Origin: Sutterella parvirubra YIT 11816
GTDB lineage: Bacteria > Pseudomonadota > Gammaproteobacteria > Burkholderiales > Burkholderiaceae_F
Direction: 5' to 3'
DNA length: 14,275 bases
Assembly: GCF_000250875.1 (NCBI RefSeq)
Contig: NZ_JH604877.1
Span: forward strand, 1 to 14,275
Each line of letters opens with the position of its first letter. The stretch's first letter is position 1. This document shows positions 1 through 6,329 of the stretch, one piece after another. Below the pieces are notes generated by a model, which was given only the letters and a program-made list of their open reading frames with translations, did no database searches and had not been told where the DNA came from. The position numbers were made by a program, and so were the translations under genes.

Positions 1-439
1 TGCGGCAGGGACGCAGGAAGGGCTCCAAGAGCGTCTCCAACGCGTAGCCCATCGGGCTCTGTCGGTTCACCCAGCTCAAGACGCACCAAATCAGCGTCCC
101 CCAGGAGACCATCTCCAACCCCCAACGCACGAGCGTGAAGATCGGCGCGAGCACCATCCCCAAGGGGCTGATCGGATAAAACGCCGTGAGGCGGTTCACC
201 AGCACGGTCGCGAACGCCAGGATCAGGGCCCCAAGAAGCGACGGCCAATCCCAATTGCCCTTCGCCGGCACCACGCGCGAGAGCGGCACCACGAGCCAGT
301 CGGTCGCGCGCCTCGCCAGATCCACCAACGGGTGCCGGGGCGAAAAGGCCCAGCGCCACACCCAGGCGCGAAGCAGAAAGAGCACGCCGAAGAGCGACGC
401 GACGGTGCCGATCACGAACTGAAGGATGGAGAAGAGCAT
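1..439 (-). CDS. YggT-family integral membrane protein (partial, C-terminus beyond the left edge)
   Basis: I translated this frame by hand; it starts at ATG 439 and stays open to base 1, so about 146 residues are visible and the end is missing. The start reads MLFSILQFVIGTVASLFGVL. The protein is very hydrophobic, with segments near residues 2-25, 65-85, 92-108 and 112-125. The last visible part, with a WVNRQSPMG stretch followed by a leucine/proline-rich segment ending in RPCR, is the typical second-repeat signature of the YggT family. That family has two YGGT repeats of about 90 residues each and its role is poorly defined (osmotic stress or membrane assembly has been suggested). It lies 74 bases downstream of ampD on the same strand, so it is probably the tail of the ypjD operon. 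The Shine-Dalgarno (AGG about 5 bases before ATG) is weak. Family assignment is good; function is unknown. Confidence 0.82.
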   Translation of the reverse strand, partial: MLFSILQFVIGTVASLFGVLFLLRAWVWRWAFSPRHPLVDLARRATDWLVVPLSRVVPAKGNWDWPSLLGALILAFATVLVNRLTAFYPISPLGMVLAPIFTLVRWGLEMVSWGTLIWCVLSWVNRQSPMGYALETLLEPFLRPCR

Positions 440-513
440 GGTGCCTGCGGTTGGGTGATGGTTGGGTTGGTAGGGATCCCCAAGGATAGCGCAAGCGGGC
501 TCCCGCAGATGTT

Positions 514-1137
514 TCAGCGGGTTTTGCGGGCGAGATCCGCAGTGCGGGCTTCAAGCATCCCGACGTCGCAGTCCGCGGGCGCAATGGCGAGCTCCACCCC
601 TGCGGGGAGCATCGCCCCGACCCGCCCCCAGTCGAAGGTCGGGCCCGGATCGGTCTTGCGGCCGGGTGCGATCACCTCGTGCCCCGTGACCCAGCGGATG
701 GGATGCTTTCGGACGAGCTCCGGAAGGATCCGCGAGAGCGCCTCATACTGCGCCTCCGAGAAGGGCGTCTTCCCGTCCCCCTCCATTTCGATCCCGACGG
801 AAAAGTCGTTGCAGGCGTTCCTCCCGCGGAAGTTCGAGAGGCCGGCGTGCCAGGCCCGCATGGAGAAGGGTACGAACTGGATCACTTCACCGTCCCTGCG
901 CACGAAGAGGTGCGCGGAGACGCGAAGCCCCCTGAGGCTCTCAAACGGAGGTTCCGGGGAAAGCGTCCCCAGAAAGAGGCGCTCGACGGCATCGCCTTCG
1001 AAGACTCCGGCGGGGAGAGAGATGTGGTGGATGACGAGAAGATCGACCGTCGCGCCCTCCGGGCGGCGGTCGGCGTGAGGGCTCGGAAGGCGCTTTGCGC
1101 CTTCGAGCCAATCAGCGTTCGCGGGGGCCGGCGTCAC
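514..1137 (-). CDS. ampD: 1,6-anhydro-N-acetylmuramyl-L-alanine amidase AmpD
   Basis: This is a cytosolic zinc amidase that cuts the lactyl-amide bond between anhydro-MurNAc and the stem peptide of recycled muropeptides; in organisms with AmpR/AmpC its loss induces beta-lactamase. The 207 residues match AmpD along the whole length: WLEGAKRLPSPHADRRP near the N-terminus, VIHHISLP (37-42), VSAHLFVRRDGEVIQFVPF (73-91), RAWHAGLSNFRGRNACNDFS, GIEMEG and GHEVIAPGRKTDPGP (152-166). By alignment from memory with the E. coli/Citrobacter enzyme, the zinc ligands are H37, H153 and D163, and the catalytic glutamate is E117. The start is a GTG inside the end of the upstream PP0621-like gene (26-base overlap). 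It is preferred because the next residues already belong to the conserved N-terminus and no other start codon lies between. The gene is probably translated by coupling to its upstream neighbour. Confidence 0.96.
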   Translation of the reverse strand: MTPAPANADWLEGAKRLPSPHADRRPEGATVDLLVIHHISLPAGVFEGDAVERLFLGTLSPEPPFESLRGLRVSAHLFVRRDGEVIQFVPFSMRAWHAGLSNFRGRNACNDFSVGIEMEGDGKTPFSEAQYEALSRILPELVRKHPIRWVTGHEVIAPGRKTDPGPTFDWGRVGAMLPAGVELAIAPADCDVGMLEARTADLARKTR

Positions 1138-1390
1138 GGCACTTCGGCGAGCAGTAGACGTGCTCGCCCCGGCGGAGCGCGTCCCCGGCGGGGACGTAGA
1201 CGCCGCAGTGCGCGCAGCGCACCATCTGTTCGCCCGCGGCGGCGCGGCGCTCTTCGTCCCGACGGCGCTCGCGCCTCAGGAGCTCAAGCTCCAGGCGCTC
1301 GCGGTTGTCGAGCTTGTTGCGGCGTCGGGAGAGCGACCAAGCGACGGCGATCCCGAGCGCGAGAAGCACGAAGAAGAGAATGCGGCCCAT
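1112..1390 (-). CDS. PP0621-like small membrane-anchored zinc-ribbon protein
   Basis: This 92-residue protein has one N-terminal hydrophobic helix (residues 4-19, ILFFVLLALGIAVAWS) and a very charged, Arg/Glu-rich stretch (21-52) that probably forms a cytoplasmic helix. It ends in a four-cysteine zinc ribbon: C59-x2-C62 and C80-x3-C84. This architecture, with the sequence MVRCAHCGVYVPAGDAL, is that of the PP0621 family, which in many beta- and gammaproteobacteria sits between a CcsA/YpjD gene and ampD, exactly as here. Its molecular function is unknown. The ATG overlaps the ypjD stop by one base (TGATG), so translation should be coupled to ypjD; its own ribosome site is poor. Family call is from recalled sequence and context, not from a search. 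Confidence 0.82.
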   Translation of the reverse strand: MGRILFFVLLALGIAVAWSLSRRRNKLDNRERLELELLRRERRRDEERRAAAGEQMVRCAHCGVYVPAGDALRRGEHVYCSPKCRDAGPRER

Positions 1391-2199
1391 CAGAAGATCT
1401 CACGGATGAAGCTGTAGCCGACGTAGGCGATGACGAGCACCGCAAAGCCCGCCCAGAACCAGTTGAGCGCGGTCTTCGCGCGCCAGCCCGCGAAGCGGCG
1501 GCCGCCCAGAAGCAGGCCGAAGATCACCCAGGCGATCCAGGTGAGAAGCGTCTTGTGGTCCATCAGGAGCCACGTGCCCTTCATCTCATGCGTGGCGAAG
1601 GAGCCGGTGAGAAGAACGAGCGTGAGGCACACGAACCCGACCGCGACGATGCGGAAGAAGATGCGCTCCATCACGACGAGGCCGGGGAGCGAATCGAGGA
1701 AGTTGTTCTCGGAGGTCGTGGCGGCGGCTTTGAGCTGACGGTTCTGCAGGCCCATCAGCACGGCCTGCACGAGCGCGATCGTCATGAAGCTGTATGCGGC
1801 CAAGGCGAGGAGCAGGTGCCAGCGGAAGAGCACCGTCCACTCCTGCGCCGGAATCGGGTTCCCCGGGAAGATGACGGGAAGAATCGTCCCGAAGGCAGCG
1901 GCGATGAGGATGATGCCGAACTGCCCGTGCAGACGGTGGATGATCGTTTCGATGAAGAGCGCGATCACCGCGAAGAAGAACGTGACCGAGAGGGCGAAGG
2001 CGAAGCCGAAGTGCACGGCGTCGGGGCGGAACATCTCCCCTTCGACGGCGTAGCCGTGAAGGATGAGCCCGAGGAGCACCGGCCAGCGGATGAGGCTCGA
2101 CGCCTTCCCCGCCTTCTGCTTCATGGCGCCCACGATGGCCATGCCCGCCGCCAAATAAAGCAGCGCGGCGATGCCGGAGCAAATCGTCAACGATGTCAT
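1390..2199 (-). CDS. ypjD: YpjD/CcsA-type inner-membrane protein (cytochrome c assembly family)
   Basis: This is a 269-residue polytopic protein with about eight membrane segments (near 8-26, 38-52, 64-86, 94-111, 122-150, 181-203, 215-233 and 246-265). The conserved features of the CcsA/CcmC-like cytochrome c assembly family are visible: histidines inside or beside membrane helices (H48, H63, H128, H215), the EWTVLFRWHLLLALAAYSF block, and MDHKTLLTWIAWVIFG with the following GGRRFAGWR. CcsA proteins handle haem at the membrane. YpjD members such as E. coli YpjD/CorE lie divergent to or beside ffh and their exact role is unsettled, so haem handling here is inference from the family. ATG 2199 is preceded by a good GGAAG ribosome site. 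The gene heads the leftward cluster with PP0621-like and ampD; a possible -10 element lies at 2373-2378. Confidence 0.88.
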   Translation of the reverse strand: MTSLTICSGIAALLYLAAGMAIVGAMKQKAGKASSLIRWPVLLGLILHGYAVEGEMFRPDAVHFGFAFALSVTFFFAVIALFIETIIHRLHGQFGIILIAAAFGTILPVIFPGNPIPAQEWTVLFRWHLLLALAAYSFMTIALVQAVLMGLQNRQLKAAATTSENNFLDSLPGLVVMERIFFRIVAVGFVCLTLVLLTGSFATHEMKGTWLLMDHKTLLTWIAWVIFGLLLGGRRFAGWRAKTALNWFWAGFAVLVIAYVGYSFIREIF

Positions 2200-2225
2200 G
2201 ATCTTCCCGTTCGTTCAGACGTGCG

Positions 2226-2260
2226 GCCCGGCGTGGGCGTCCAACCTCAGGACGCCGGGC
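2226..2260 (-). promoter_or_regulatory. Two competing hairpins in the probable ypjD leader
   Basis: The bases allow a 9-bp perfect stem (2226-2234 with 2252-2260, GCCCGGCGT against ACGCCGGGC, 17-base loop). They also allow an alternative 7-bp stem (2236-2242 with 2250-2256, GGCGTCC against GGACGCC, 7-base loop) that shares the right arm. Only one can form at a time. If ypjD is transcribed from near 2370, this lies in its leader about 30 bases before the start codon. A regulatory role is inference; GC-rich sequence can give such pairs by chance. Confidence 0.3.
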
Positions 2261-2372
2261 GCAAAGTGCGCGCCGAGCCATTAAAATGTCGTGTTCCGCG
2301 GCGTCCCTCCCGGGGCGCCCCTCTTCTTTTTTGGAATGTGGTCCGGGGCCCCCGAAGGAGAACCCGAACTTC

Positions 2373-2378
2373 ATTCTA
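2373..2378 (-). promoter_or_regulatory. Possible -10 element for the ypjD-PP0621-ampD cluster
   Basis: TAGAAT on the minus strand (TATAAT with one mismatch) lies about 175 bases upstream of the ypjD start, in the middle of the divergent region. The hexamer 17 bases upstream is a poor -35 match, so this is only a candidate. Confidence 0.25.
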
Positions 2379-2535
2379 TCGCCTCCGCCCTTAGCATTGA
2401 CTGAACGAAAGGGCGGGAGGGTTGAATTTTTCCGTCCGGCGCAGGCCTTCCCGCGCAGCACAAAGACGCACCGTCGCCGTTCGAATCCCTCTCCGGGATC
2501 CGGCACGCCTTGACCCGGACGAACAGGACACCACC

Positions 2536-3954
2536 ATGCTCGACTCACTCAGCCAGCGCCTCTCCAAAATCGTCAAGGTCATGCGCGGTCAGGCGCGCCT
2601 CACCGAAGAGAACACCCGCGACATGCTCCGCGAAATCCGCCTCGCGCTTCTTGAAGCGGACGTGGCGCTCCCGGTCGTGCGCGAAGTGCTCGCCCGCATC
2701 AAAGAGAAGGCGATGGGCGAGGAGGTGATCGGGAACCTCAACCCGGGCCAAGCCCTGGTCGGGGTCGTGCAGCGCGAGCTCACCGCCATCATGGGCGGGG
2801 ACCTCTCCCGCGACGAGCGCGAGATCAACCTGCGCGTGCAGCCTCCGGCCGTGATCCTTCTGGCGGGTCTCCAGGGTGCGGGCAAGACCACCACCGCCGG
2901 GAAGCTCGCGAAGCACCTCATTGAAACCCAGAAGAAGAAGGTCCTCACGGTTTCCTGCGACATCTACCGCCCCGCGGCCATTGAGCAGTTGAAGACCGTC
3001 ACGGCGCAGGCCGGGGCGGAGTGGTACCCGAGCCATACGGGTGAGAAGCCCCTCGACATCGCCGCGGGCGCCGTCGACTACGCCCGCCGCCACTTCTTCG
3101 ACGTGCTGATCGTCGACACGGCCGGCCGTCTCGCCATCGACGAAGCGATGATGACGGAGGTCGCGGACCTCCACAAGTTCCTCTCCCCCGCCGAGACGCT
3201 CTTCGTCATCGACGCGATGCTGGGTCAGGACGCCGTCAACACGGCGAAGAGCTTCCACGAACGCCTCCCTCTCACCGGCGTCATCCTCACGAAGACCGAC
3301 GGCGACAGCCGCGGCGGTGCGGCCCTTTCCGTGCGCCACGTCACCGGGAAGCCCATCAAGTTCGTGGGTTCGGGTGAGAAGCTGGACGGGTTCGATGCGT
3401 TTGATCCCGAAGCGATGGCCTCCCGCATCATCGGCATGGGCGACATCGTGGGGCTCGTCAAGGACGTCCAGAAATCGATCAACGTCGCCGAAGCCGAAAA
3501 GCTCGCGCAGAAGCTCAAAAGCGGGAAGTCCTTCGACCTCACCGACTTCCGAGCCCAGTTGGCGCAGATGGGCGGCATGGGGAGCTTCAGCTCGCTCATG
3601 GAAAAGCTCCCGGCGCAGTTCCAGCAGGCCGCGGGTCAGGTCAACGACGAGCAGGTCCAGAAGCAACTCCGCCGCACGATGGGGATCATCGACGCGATGA
3701 CCCCTGCGGAGCGCCGCAAGCCCGACCTCATCAAGGCGAGCCGCAAGAAGCGCATCGCCATGGGTGCGGGCGTCCCCGTCCAGGAAGTGAACCGCCTCTT
3801 GAAGCAGTTCGACCAGACGCAGGACATGATGAAGCGCATGCAGCGGGGCGGCCTCTCGAAGATGATGCGCGCTCTGGGCGGCATGGGTCTTCCCGGCATG
3901 GGCAAGCTCGGGGGCTTCCCCGGCATGGGCGGCTTCGGTGGGCCCCGTGGCTGA
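2536..3954 (+). CDS. ffh: Signal recognition particle GTPase Ffh (SRP54)
   Basis: Ffh binds 4.5S RNA and hydrophobic signal sequences on the ribosome and delivers the nascent chain to FtsY at the inner membrane. From ATG 2536 the product is 472 residues, normal for Ffh. The N domain helical bundle (1-90) begins MLDSLSQRLSKIVKVMRG. The G domain (about 95-295) shows the P-loop GLQGAGKTT (111-119), CDIYRPAA (141-148), DTAGR (194-198), TKTDGDSRGG (252-261) and GSGEKLDGFDAFDP. The methionine-rich M domain (about 325-435) has the RNA-binding SRKKRIAMGAG and EVNRLLKQFDQTQDMM motifs. A Gly/Met-rich tail (447-472) follows. ATG 2536 was chosen over the in-frame codons further upstream because AGGA lies just before it and family similarity begins exactly there. 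The end of the gene overlaps the likely ruvC start region. Confidence 0.98.
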   Translation: MLDSLSQRLSKIVKVMRGQARLTEENTRDMLREIRLALLEADVALPVVREVLARIKEKAMGEEVIGNLNPGQALVGVVQRELTAIMGGDLSRDEREINLRVQPPAVILLAGLQGAGKTTTAGKLAKHLIETQKKKVLTVSCDIYRPAAIEQLKTVTAQAGAEWYPSHTGEKPLDIAAGAVDYARRHFFDVLIVDTAGRLAIDEAMMTEVADLHKFLSPAETLFVIDAMLGQDAVNTAKSFHERLPLTGVILTKTDGDSRGGAALSVRHVTGKPIKFVGSGEKLDGFDAFDPEAMASRIIGMGDIVGLVKDVQKSINVAEAEKLAQKLKSGKSFDLTDFRAQLAQMGGMGSFSSLMEKLPAQFQQAAGQVNDEQVQKQLRRTMGIIDAMTPAERRKPDLIKASRKKRIAMGAGVPVQEVNRLLKQFDQTQDMMKRMQRGGLSKMMRALGGMGLPGMGKLGGFPGMGGFGGPRG

Positions 3955-4546
3955 CGCCCAGTCCGCCGTGAAGCGCATCCTCGGCCTCGACCCCGGGCTC
4001 AACCACCTCGGTTGGGCCGTGATCGAAACCGAGGGACCCGCGACGCGCGCGGTCGCCTTCGGGGTCTTCGACGTCCCGAAGGGCGAACTCCCCGAGCGTC
4101 TCTCTTCGATCTCCAAACACCTCACCGCCTGCATCGGGGAATACCGCCCCGACTGCGCCGCGATCGAGCGCGTCTTCGTGAACGTCAACCCGCAGAGCAC
4201 GCTTCGCTTGGGCGAAGCGCGCGGCGCGGCGATCGCCGCGCTCGCGCTCGCAGGCCTTCCCGTCGAAGAATTCACCCCGAGCGAAATCAAGCAGTGCGTC
4301 ACCGGCACGGGCCGCGCCGACAAGGCGATGGTGCAGCGCATGGTGACGACGCTCTTGGGCCTCACCGACACGCCCCGCACCGACGCCGCCGACGCGTTGG
4401 GCTGCGCCATCACCTGCGCGCAGACGATGCGGCTTCGCGCGCTAGAGCGCTCGGGCGGCACCACCCGCACCTACGCGACCGCAAGGCGCGGTGCGTCCGG
4501 CCGCGGCGCACGCGCCGCGTGGGCGAAGTTCGCGGGCGAAAAGTAG
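3938..4546 (+). CDS. ruvC: Holliday-junction endonuclease RuvC
   Basis: RuvC is the dimeric, metal-dependent nuclease that cuts Holliday junctions symmetrically after RuvAB branch migration. The RNase H-like fold and all four catalytic acids are visible: D18 in RILGLDPG, E77 in AIERVFVNVNPQST, and D149 and D152 in RTDAADALG. Their spacing equals E. coli D7/E66/D138/D141 with a constant offset of 11. The start is uncertain. GTG 3938 (used here) and GTG 3947 both lie inside the end of ffh in another frame (17- or 8-base overlap). GTG 3968 would begin MKRILGLDPG, nearest the usual family length, and lies 13 bases past the ffh stop. None has a good ribosome site, which suggests coupling to ffh. 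A basic, Gly/Arg/Ala-rich tail of about 30 residues after residue 170 makes it longer than the roughly 173-residue E. coli protein. Confidence 0.95.
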   Translation: MGPVADAQSAVKRILGLDPGLNHLGWAVIETEGPATRAVAFGVFDVPKGELPERLSSISKHLTACIGEYRPDCAAIERVFVNVNPQSTLRLGEARGAAIAALALAGLPVEEFTPSEIKQCVTGTGRADKAMVQRMVTTLLGLTDTPRTDAADALGCAITCAQTMRLRALERSGGTTRTYATARRGASGRGARAAWAKFAGEK

Positions 4547-4620
4547 CGCCCCCGAGCGAAGGCGTCCGGAAGTCTGTAGGATGAGCGGCATCAGCATTCA
4601 TCTTTGACGAGCCCCCACAC

Positions 4621-5190
4621 ATGATCGGACGCATCAGCGGCACCCTCATCGAAAAGGAACCTCCTCAGATCGTCGTCGACGCCTGCGGCGTCGGCTACGA
4701 GCTCGACGTTCCCATGTCCACCTTCTGCAATCTCCCTTCCGAGGGGAACCAGGTGGCGCTCTTCACGCACCACGTCGTGCGCGAGGACGCGCAGCTCCTC
4801 TACGGCTTCCTCACGAAGCGTGAGCGCGACGTCTTCCGAACGGTGATCCGCGTCAACGGCGTCGGCCCCAAGATGGGCCTCGCGCTGCTCTCGGGGATGT
4901 CGGTGGACGACCTCGCCTCCGCGGTCGATCAAGGGCAGACGGGGCTCTTGACGCGCGTACCCGGCATCGGGAAGAAGACGGCGGAAAGGCTCCTTCTTGA
5001 ATTGAAGGGCAAGCTCCCCGTCATGGGCGGGCTCTTTTCCGAGCATTCCGACGCCAAGGCCGACGTCCTCGCGGCGCTCATGGCGCTCGGTTACAACGAA
5101 CGCGAAGCCGCAGCCGCCGTCAAGACGCTCTCCCCCGACGTCGAAGTGGCGCAGGGGATCCGCGAGGCGCTCCGCTCGCTCGCCCACTAA
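4621..5190 (+). CDS. ruvA: Holliday-junction DNA-binding protein RuvA
   Basis: RuvA forms tetramers that hold the Holliday junction open in a square-planar form and load RuvB. The 189 residues show the three domains. First is an N-terminal OB fold (1-63) starting [10 protein letters not shown]. Its [14 protein letters not shown] strand carries the acidic pin E55/D56, at the same positions as in E. coli. Second are two helix-hairpin-helix motifs, [16 protein letters not shown] (77-92) and [20 protein letters not shown] (112-131). A short linker (132-144) leads to the flexible C-terminal domain III (about 145-189), which contacts RuvB. It starts 74 bases after ruvC, a gap with no hairpin and no convincing promoter, and ends 15 bases before ruvB. 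I saw no LexA-type operator in front of it. Confidence 0.97.
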   Translation: MIGRISGTLIEKEPPQIVVDACGVGYELDVPMSTFCNLPSEGNQVALFTHHVVREDAQLLYGFLTKRERDVFRTVIRVNGVGPKMGLALLSGMSVDDLASAVDQGQTGLLTRVPGIGKKTAERLLLELKGKLPVMGGLFSEHSDAKADVLAALMALGYNEREAAAAVKTLSPDVEVAQGIREALRSLAH

Positions 5191-5205
5191 GGTCGGGGAA
5201 TCGTC

Positions 5206-6222
5206 ATGATCAACGATGAACGCCTGGTAGCGGGGGCCGCCGCCAACCCCAACGAAGAAAACGCCGACCGGGCGCTCCGCCCGACGGGGCTCGCCGAATA
5301 CGTGGGGCAGCCCGCGGTGCGGGAGCAGTTGGACATCTTCATCCGCGCGGCGAAGCGCCGCGGAGAGGCCCTGGACCACGTGCTCCTCTTCGGACCTCCC
5401 GGCTTGGGAAAAACCACACTCGCGCACATCATCGCGCGCGAGATGGGCGTGAACCTCAGGCAGACTTCCGGCCCCGTTTTGGAGCGCCCCGGCGACTTGG
5501 CCGCCATGCTCACGAACCTCGAACCCAACGACGTTCTCTTCATCGACGAAATCCACCGGCTCTCGCCCGTCGTCGAGGAAGTGCTCTACCCGGCCCTGGA
5601 GGACTACCAAATCGACATCATGATCGGCGAAGGCCCCGCCGCCCGCTCGATCAAGATCGACCTGCCGCCCTTCACCTTGGTTGGAGCCACGACGCGCGCA
5701 GGGTCGCTTACGAACCCGCTTCGCGCCCGCTTCGGGATCACGAGCCAGCTTCAGTTCTACAGTGCCGAGGACCTCGTGACGATCGTCCGGCGCTCGGCGC
5801 GCCTTCTCGGCATCTCGATCGATTTGGAGGGCGCACGCGAGATTGCGAACCGCAGCCGCGGCACGCCCCGCGTCGCCAACCGGCTGCTGCGCCGCGTGCG
5901 CGACTTCGCCGAAGTGATGCACGACGGCATGGTGACGAAGGAAGTGGCTTCGAAGGCGCTCAAGCTTCTCGACGTCGACCCCGTGGGGCTCGACCTCATC
6001 GACCGGCGCTTCCTCACGACGATTCTGGAAAAGTTCGCGGGCGGCCCCGTCGGGATTGAGAATCTGGCGTCCGCGATCGGCGAAGACCGCGACACGTTGG
6101 AAGACGTCGTCGAACCCTTCCTCATTCAGCAGGGGTACGTCCACCGCACGCCGCGGGGGCGCGTGGCGACGGTGAACGCCTGGAAGCACTTCGGCCTCAC
6201 CCCGCCCGAGTCGGCGGAGTAA
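5206..6222 (+). CDS. ruvB: Holliday-junction branch-migration ATPase RuvB
   Basis: RuvB is the AAA+ hexameric motor that pumps DNA through the RuvA-bound junction. Its 338 residues match the family size. In order: a short variable N-terminus (1-22); [18 protein letters not shown] (25-42); Walker [10 protein letters not shown] (63-71); Walker B LFIDE followed by IHR (111-118); sensor 1 in LVGATTRAG (158-166); the arginine finger region PLRARFG (171-177, probably R175); then sensor 2, [19 protein letters not shown]; and the winged-helix DNA-binding domain near 265-330, ending [21 protein letters not shown] 5206 follows ruvA by 15 bases with a GGGGA ribosome site. The gene closes the ffh-ruvC-ruvA-ruvB unit, and a strong terminator follows 42 bases later. 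Confidence 0.98.
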   Translation: MINDERLVAGAAANPNEENADRALRPTGLAEYVGQPAVREQLDIFIRAAKRRGEALDHVLLFGPPGLGKTTLAHIIAREMGVNLRQTSGPVLERPGDLAAMLTNLEPNDVLFIDEIHRLSPVVEEVLYPALEDYQIDIMIGEGPAARSIKIDLPPFTLVGATTRAGSLTNPLRARFGITSQLQFYSAEDLVTIVRRSARLLGISIDLEGAREIANRSRGTPRVANRLLRRVRDFAEVMHDGMVTKEVASKALKLLDVDPVGLDLIDRRFLTTILEKFAGGPVGIENLASAIGEDRDTLEDVVEPFLIQQGYVHRTPRGRVATVNAWKHFGLTPPESAE

Positions 6223-6264
6223 CGCCAAGCTTCAAAGCGAAACCCCAAAACCAACCCCTTCAAC

Positions 6265-6301
6265 GCGAGAGGCGTCGGCTTCCCGACGCCTCTCGCTTTT
6301 T
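6265..6301 (+). terminator. Strong intrinsic terminator after ruvB
   Basis: A perfect 14-bp GC-rich stem (6265-6278 with 6283-6296) closes a CTTC loop (6279-6282) and is followed by five T (6297-6301). It lies 42 bases after the ruvB stop and 34 bases beyond the stop of the convergent membrane-protein gene. On the minus strand no U-run follows, so it serves ruvB mainly. Confidence 0.93.
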
Positions 6302-6329
6302 CAAATCCGCAGGAAGCCTACCCTTCCGC

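Larger units (their letters stand above)
2200..2535. other. Divergent intergenic region between ypjD and ffh
   Basis: There are 336 bases without a convincing gene. The region must hold the promoters for both the leftward ypjD cluster and ffh. What I can see: a TAGAAT hexamer on the minus strand (2378 to 2373) as a possible ypjD -10 box, without a good -35; a TTGACT hexamer on the plus strand (2397-2402) with TTGAAT 19 bases later, a poor promoter for ffh; two overlapping, mutually exclusive hairpins at 2226-2260; a GGGGCGCCCC palindrome at 2312-2321 followed by a T-rich run; and an inverted repeat, CCTCCGCCC (2382-2390) against GGGCGGGAGG (2411-2420), with one bulged base. I saw no 4.5S SRP RNA signature and no complete tRNA. 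Confidence 0.6.

Noticed and set aside
495..506. GCGGG-CT-CCCGC as a terminator after ampD
   Set aside because: The stem is short, the loop too small and no T-run follows on the minus strand.
2312..2332. GGGGCGCCCC followed by a T-rich run as a plus-strand terminator
   Set aside because: The stem has almost no room for a loop and no plus-strand gene ends upstream of it.
679..2394. Long plus-strand frame opposite ampD, PP0621-like and ypjD
   Set aside because: Arg/Glu/Ala-rich without any motif, antisense to recognised genes.
2470..2505. tRNA-like T-loop (GTTCGAATCC) upstream of ffh
   Set aside because: The flanking bases do not form a T stem beyond one pair and no acceptor, D or anticodon arms can be drawn around it; a chance match.
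2422..2535. Upstream extension of ffh (38 extra codons)
   Set aside because: The extra residues are Arg-rich and unlike Ffh; ATG 2536 has a ribosome site and matches the family start.
2545..4470. Very long open frame on the minus strand opposite ffh and ruvC
   Set aside because: It is antisense to two clear genes, has no domain sense and is the usual artefact of high-GC third codon positions.
4574..4592. Possible LexA box (CTG ... CAG) before ruvA
   Set aside because: The half-sites are 15 bases or more apart instead of 10 and the centre is not AT-rich.
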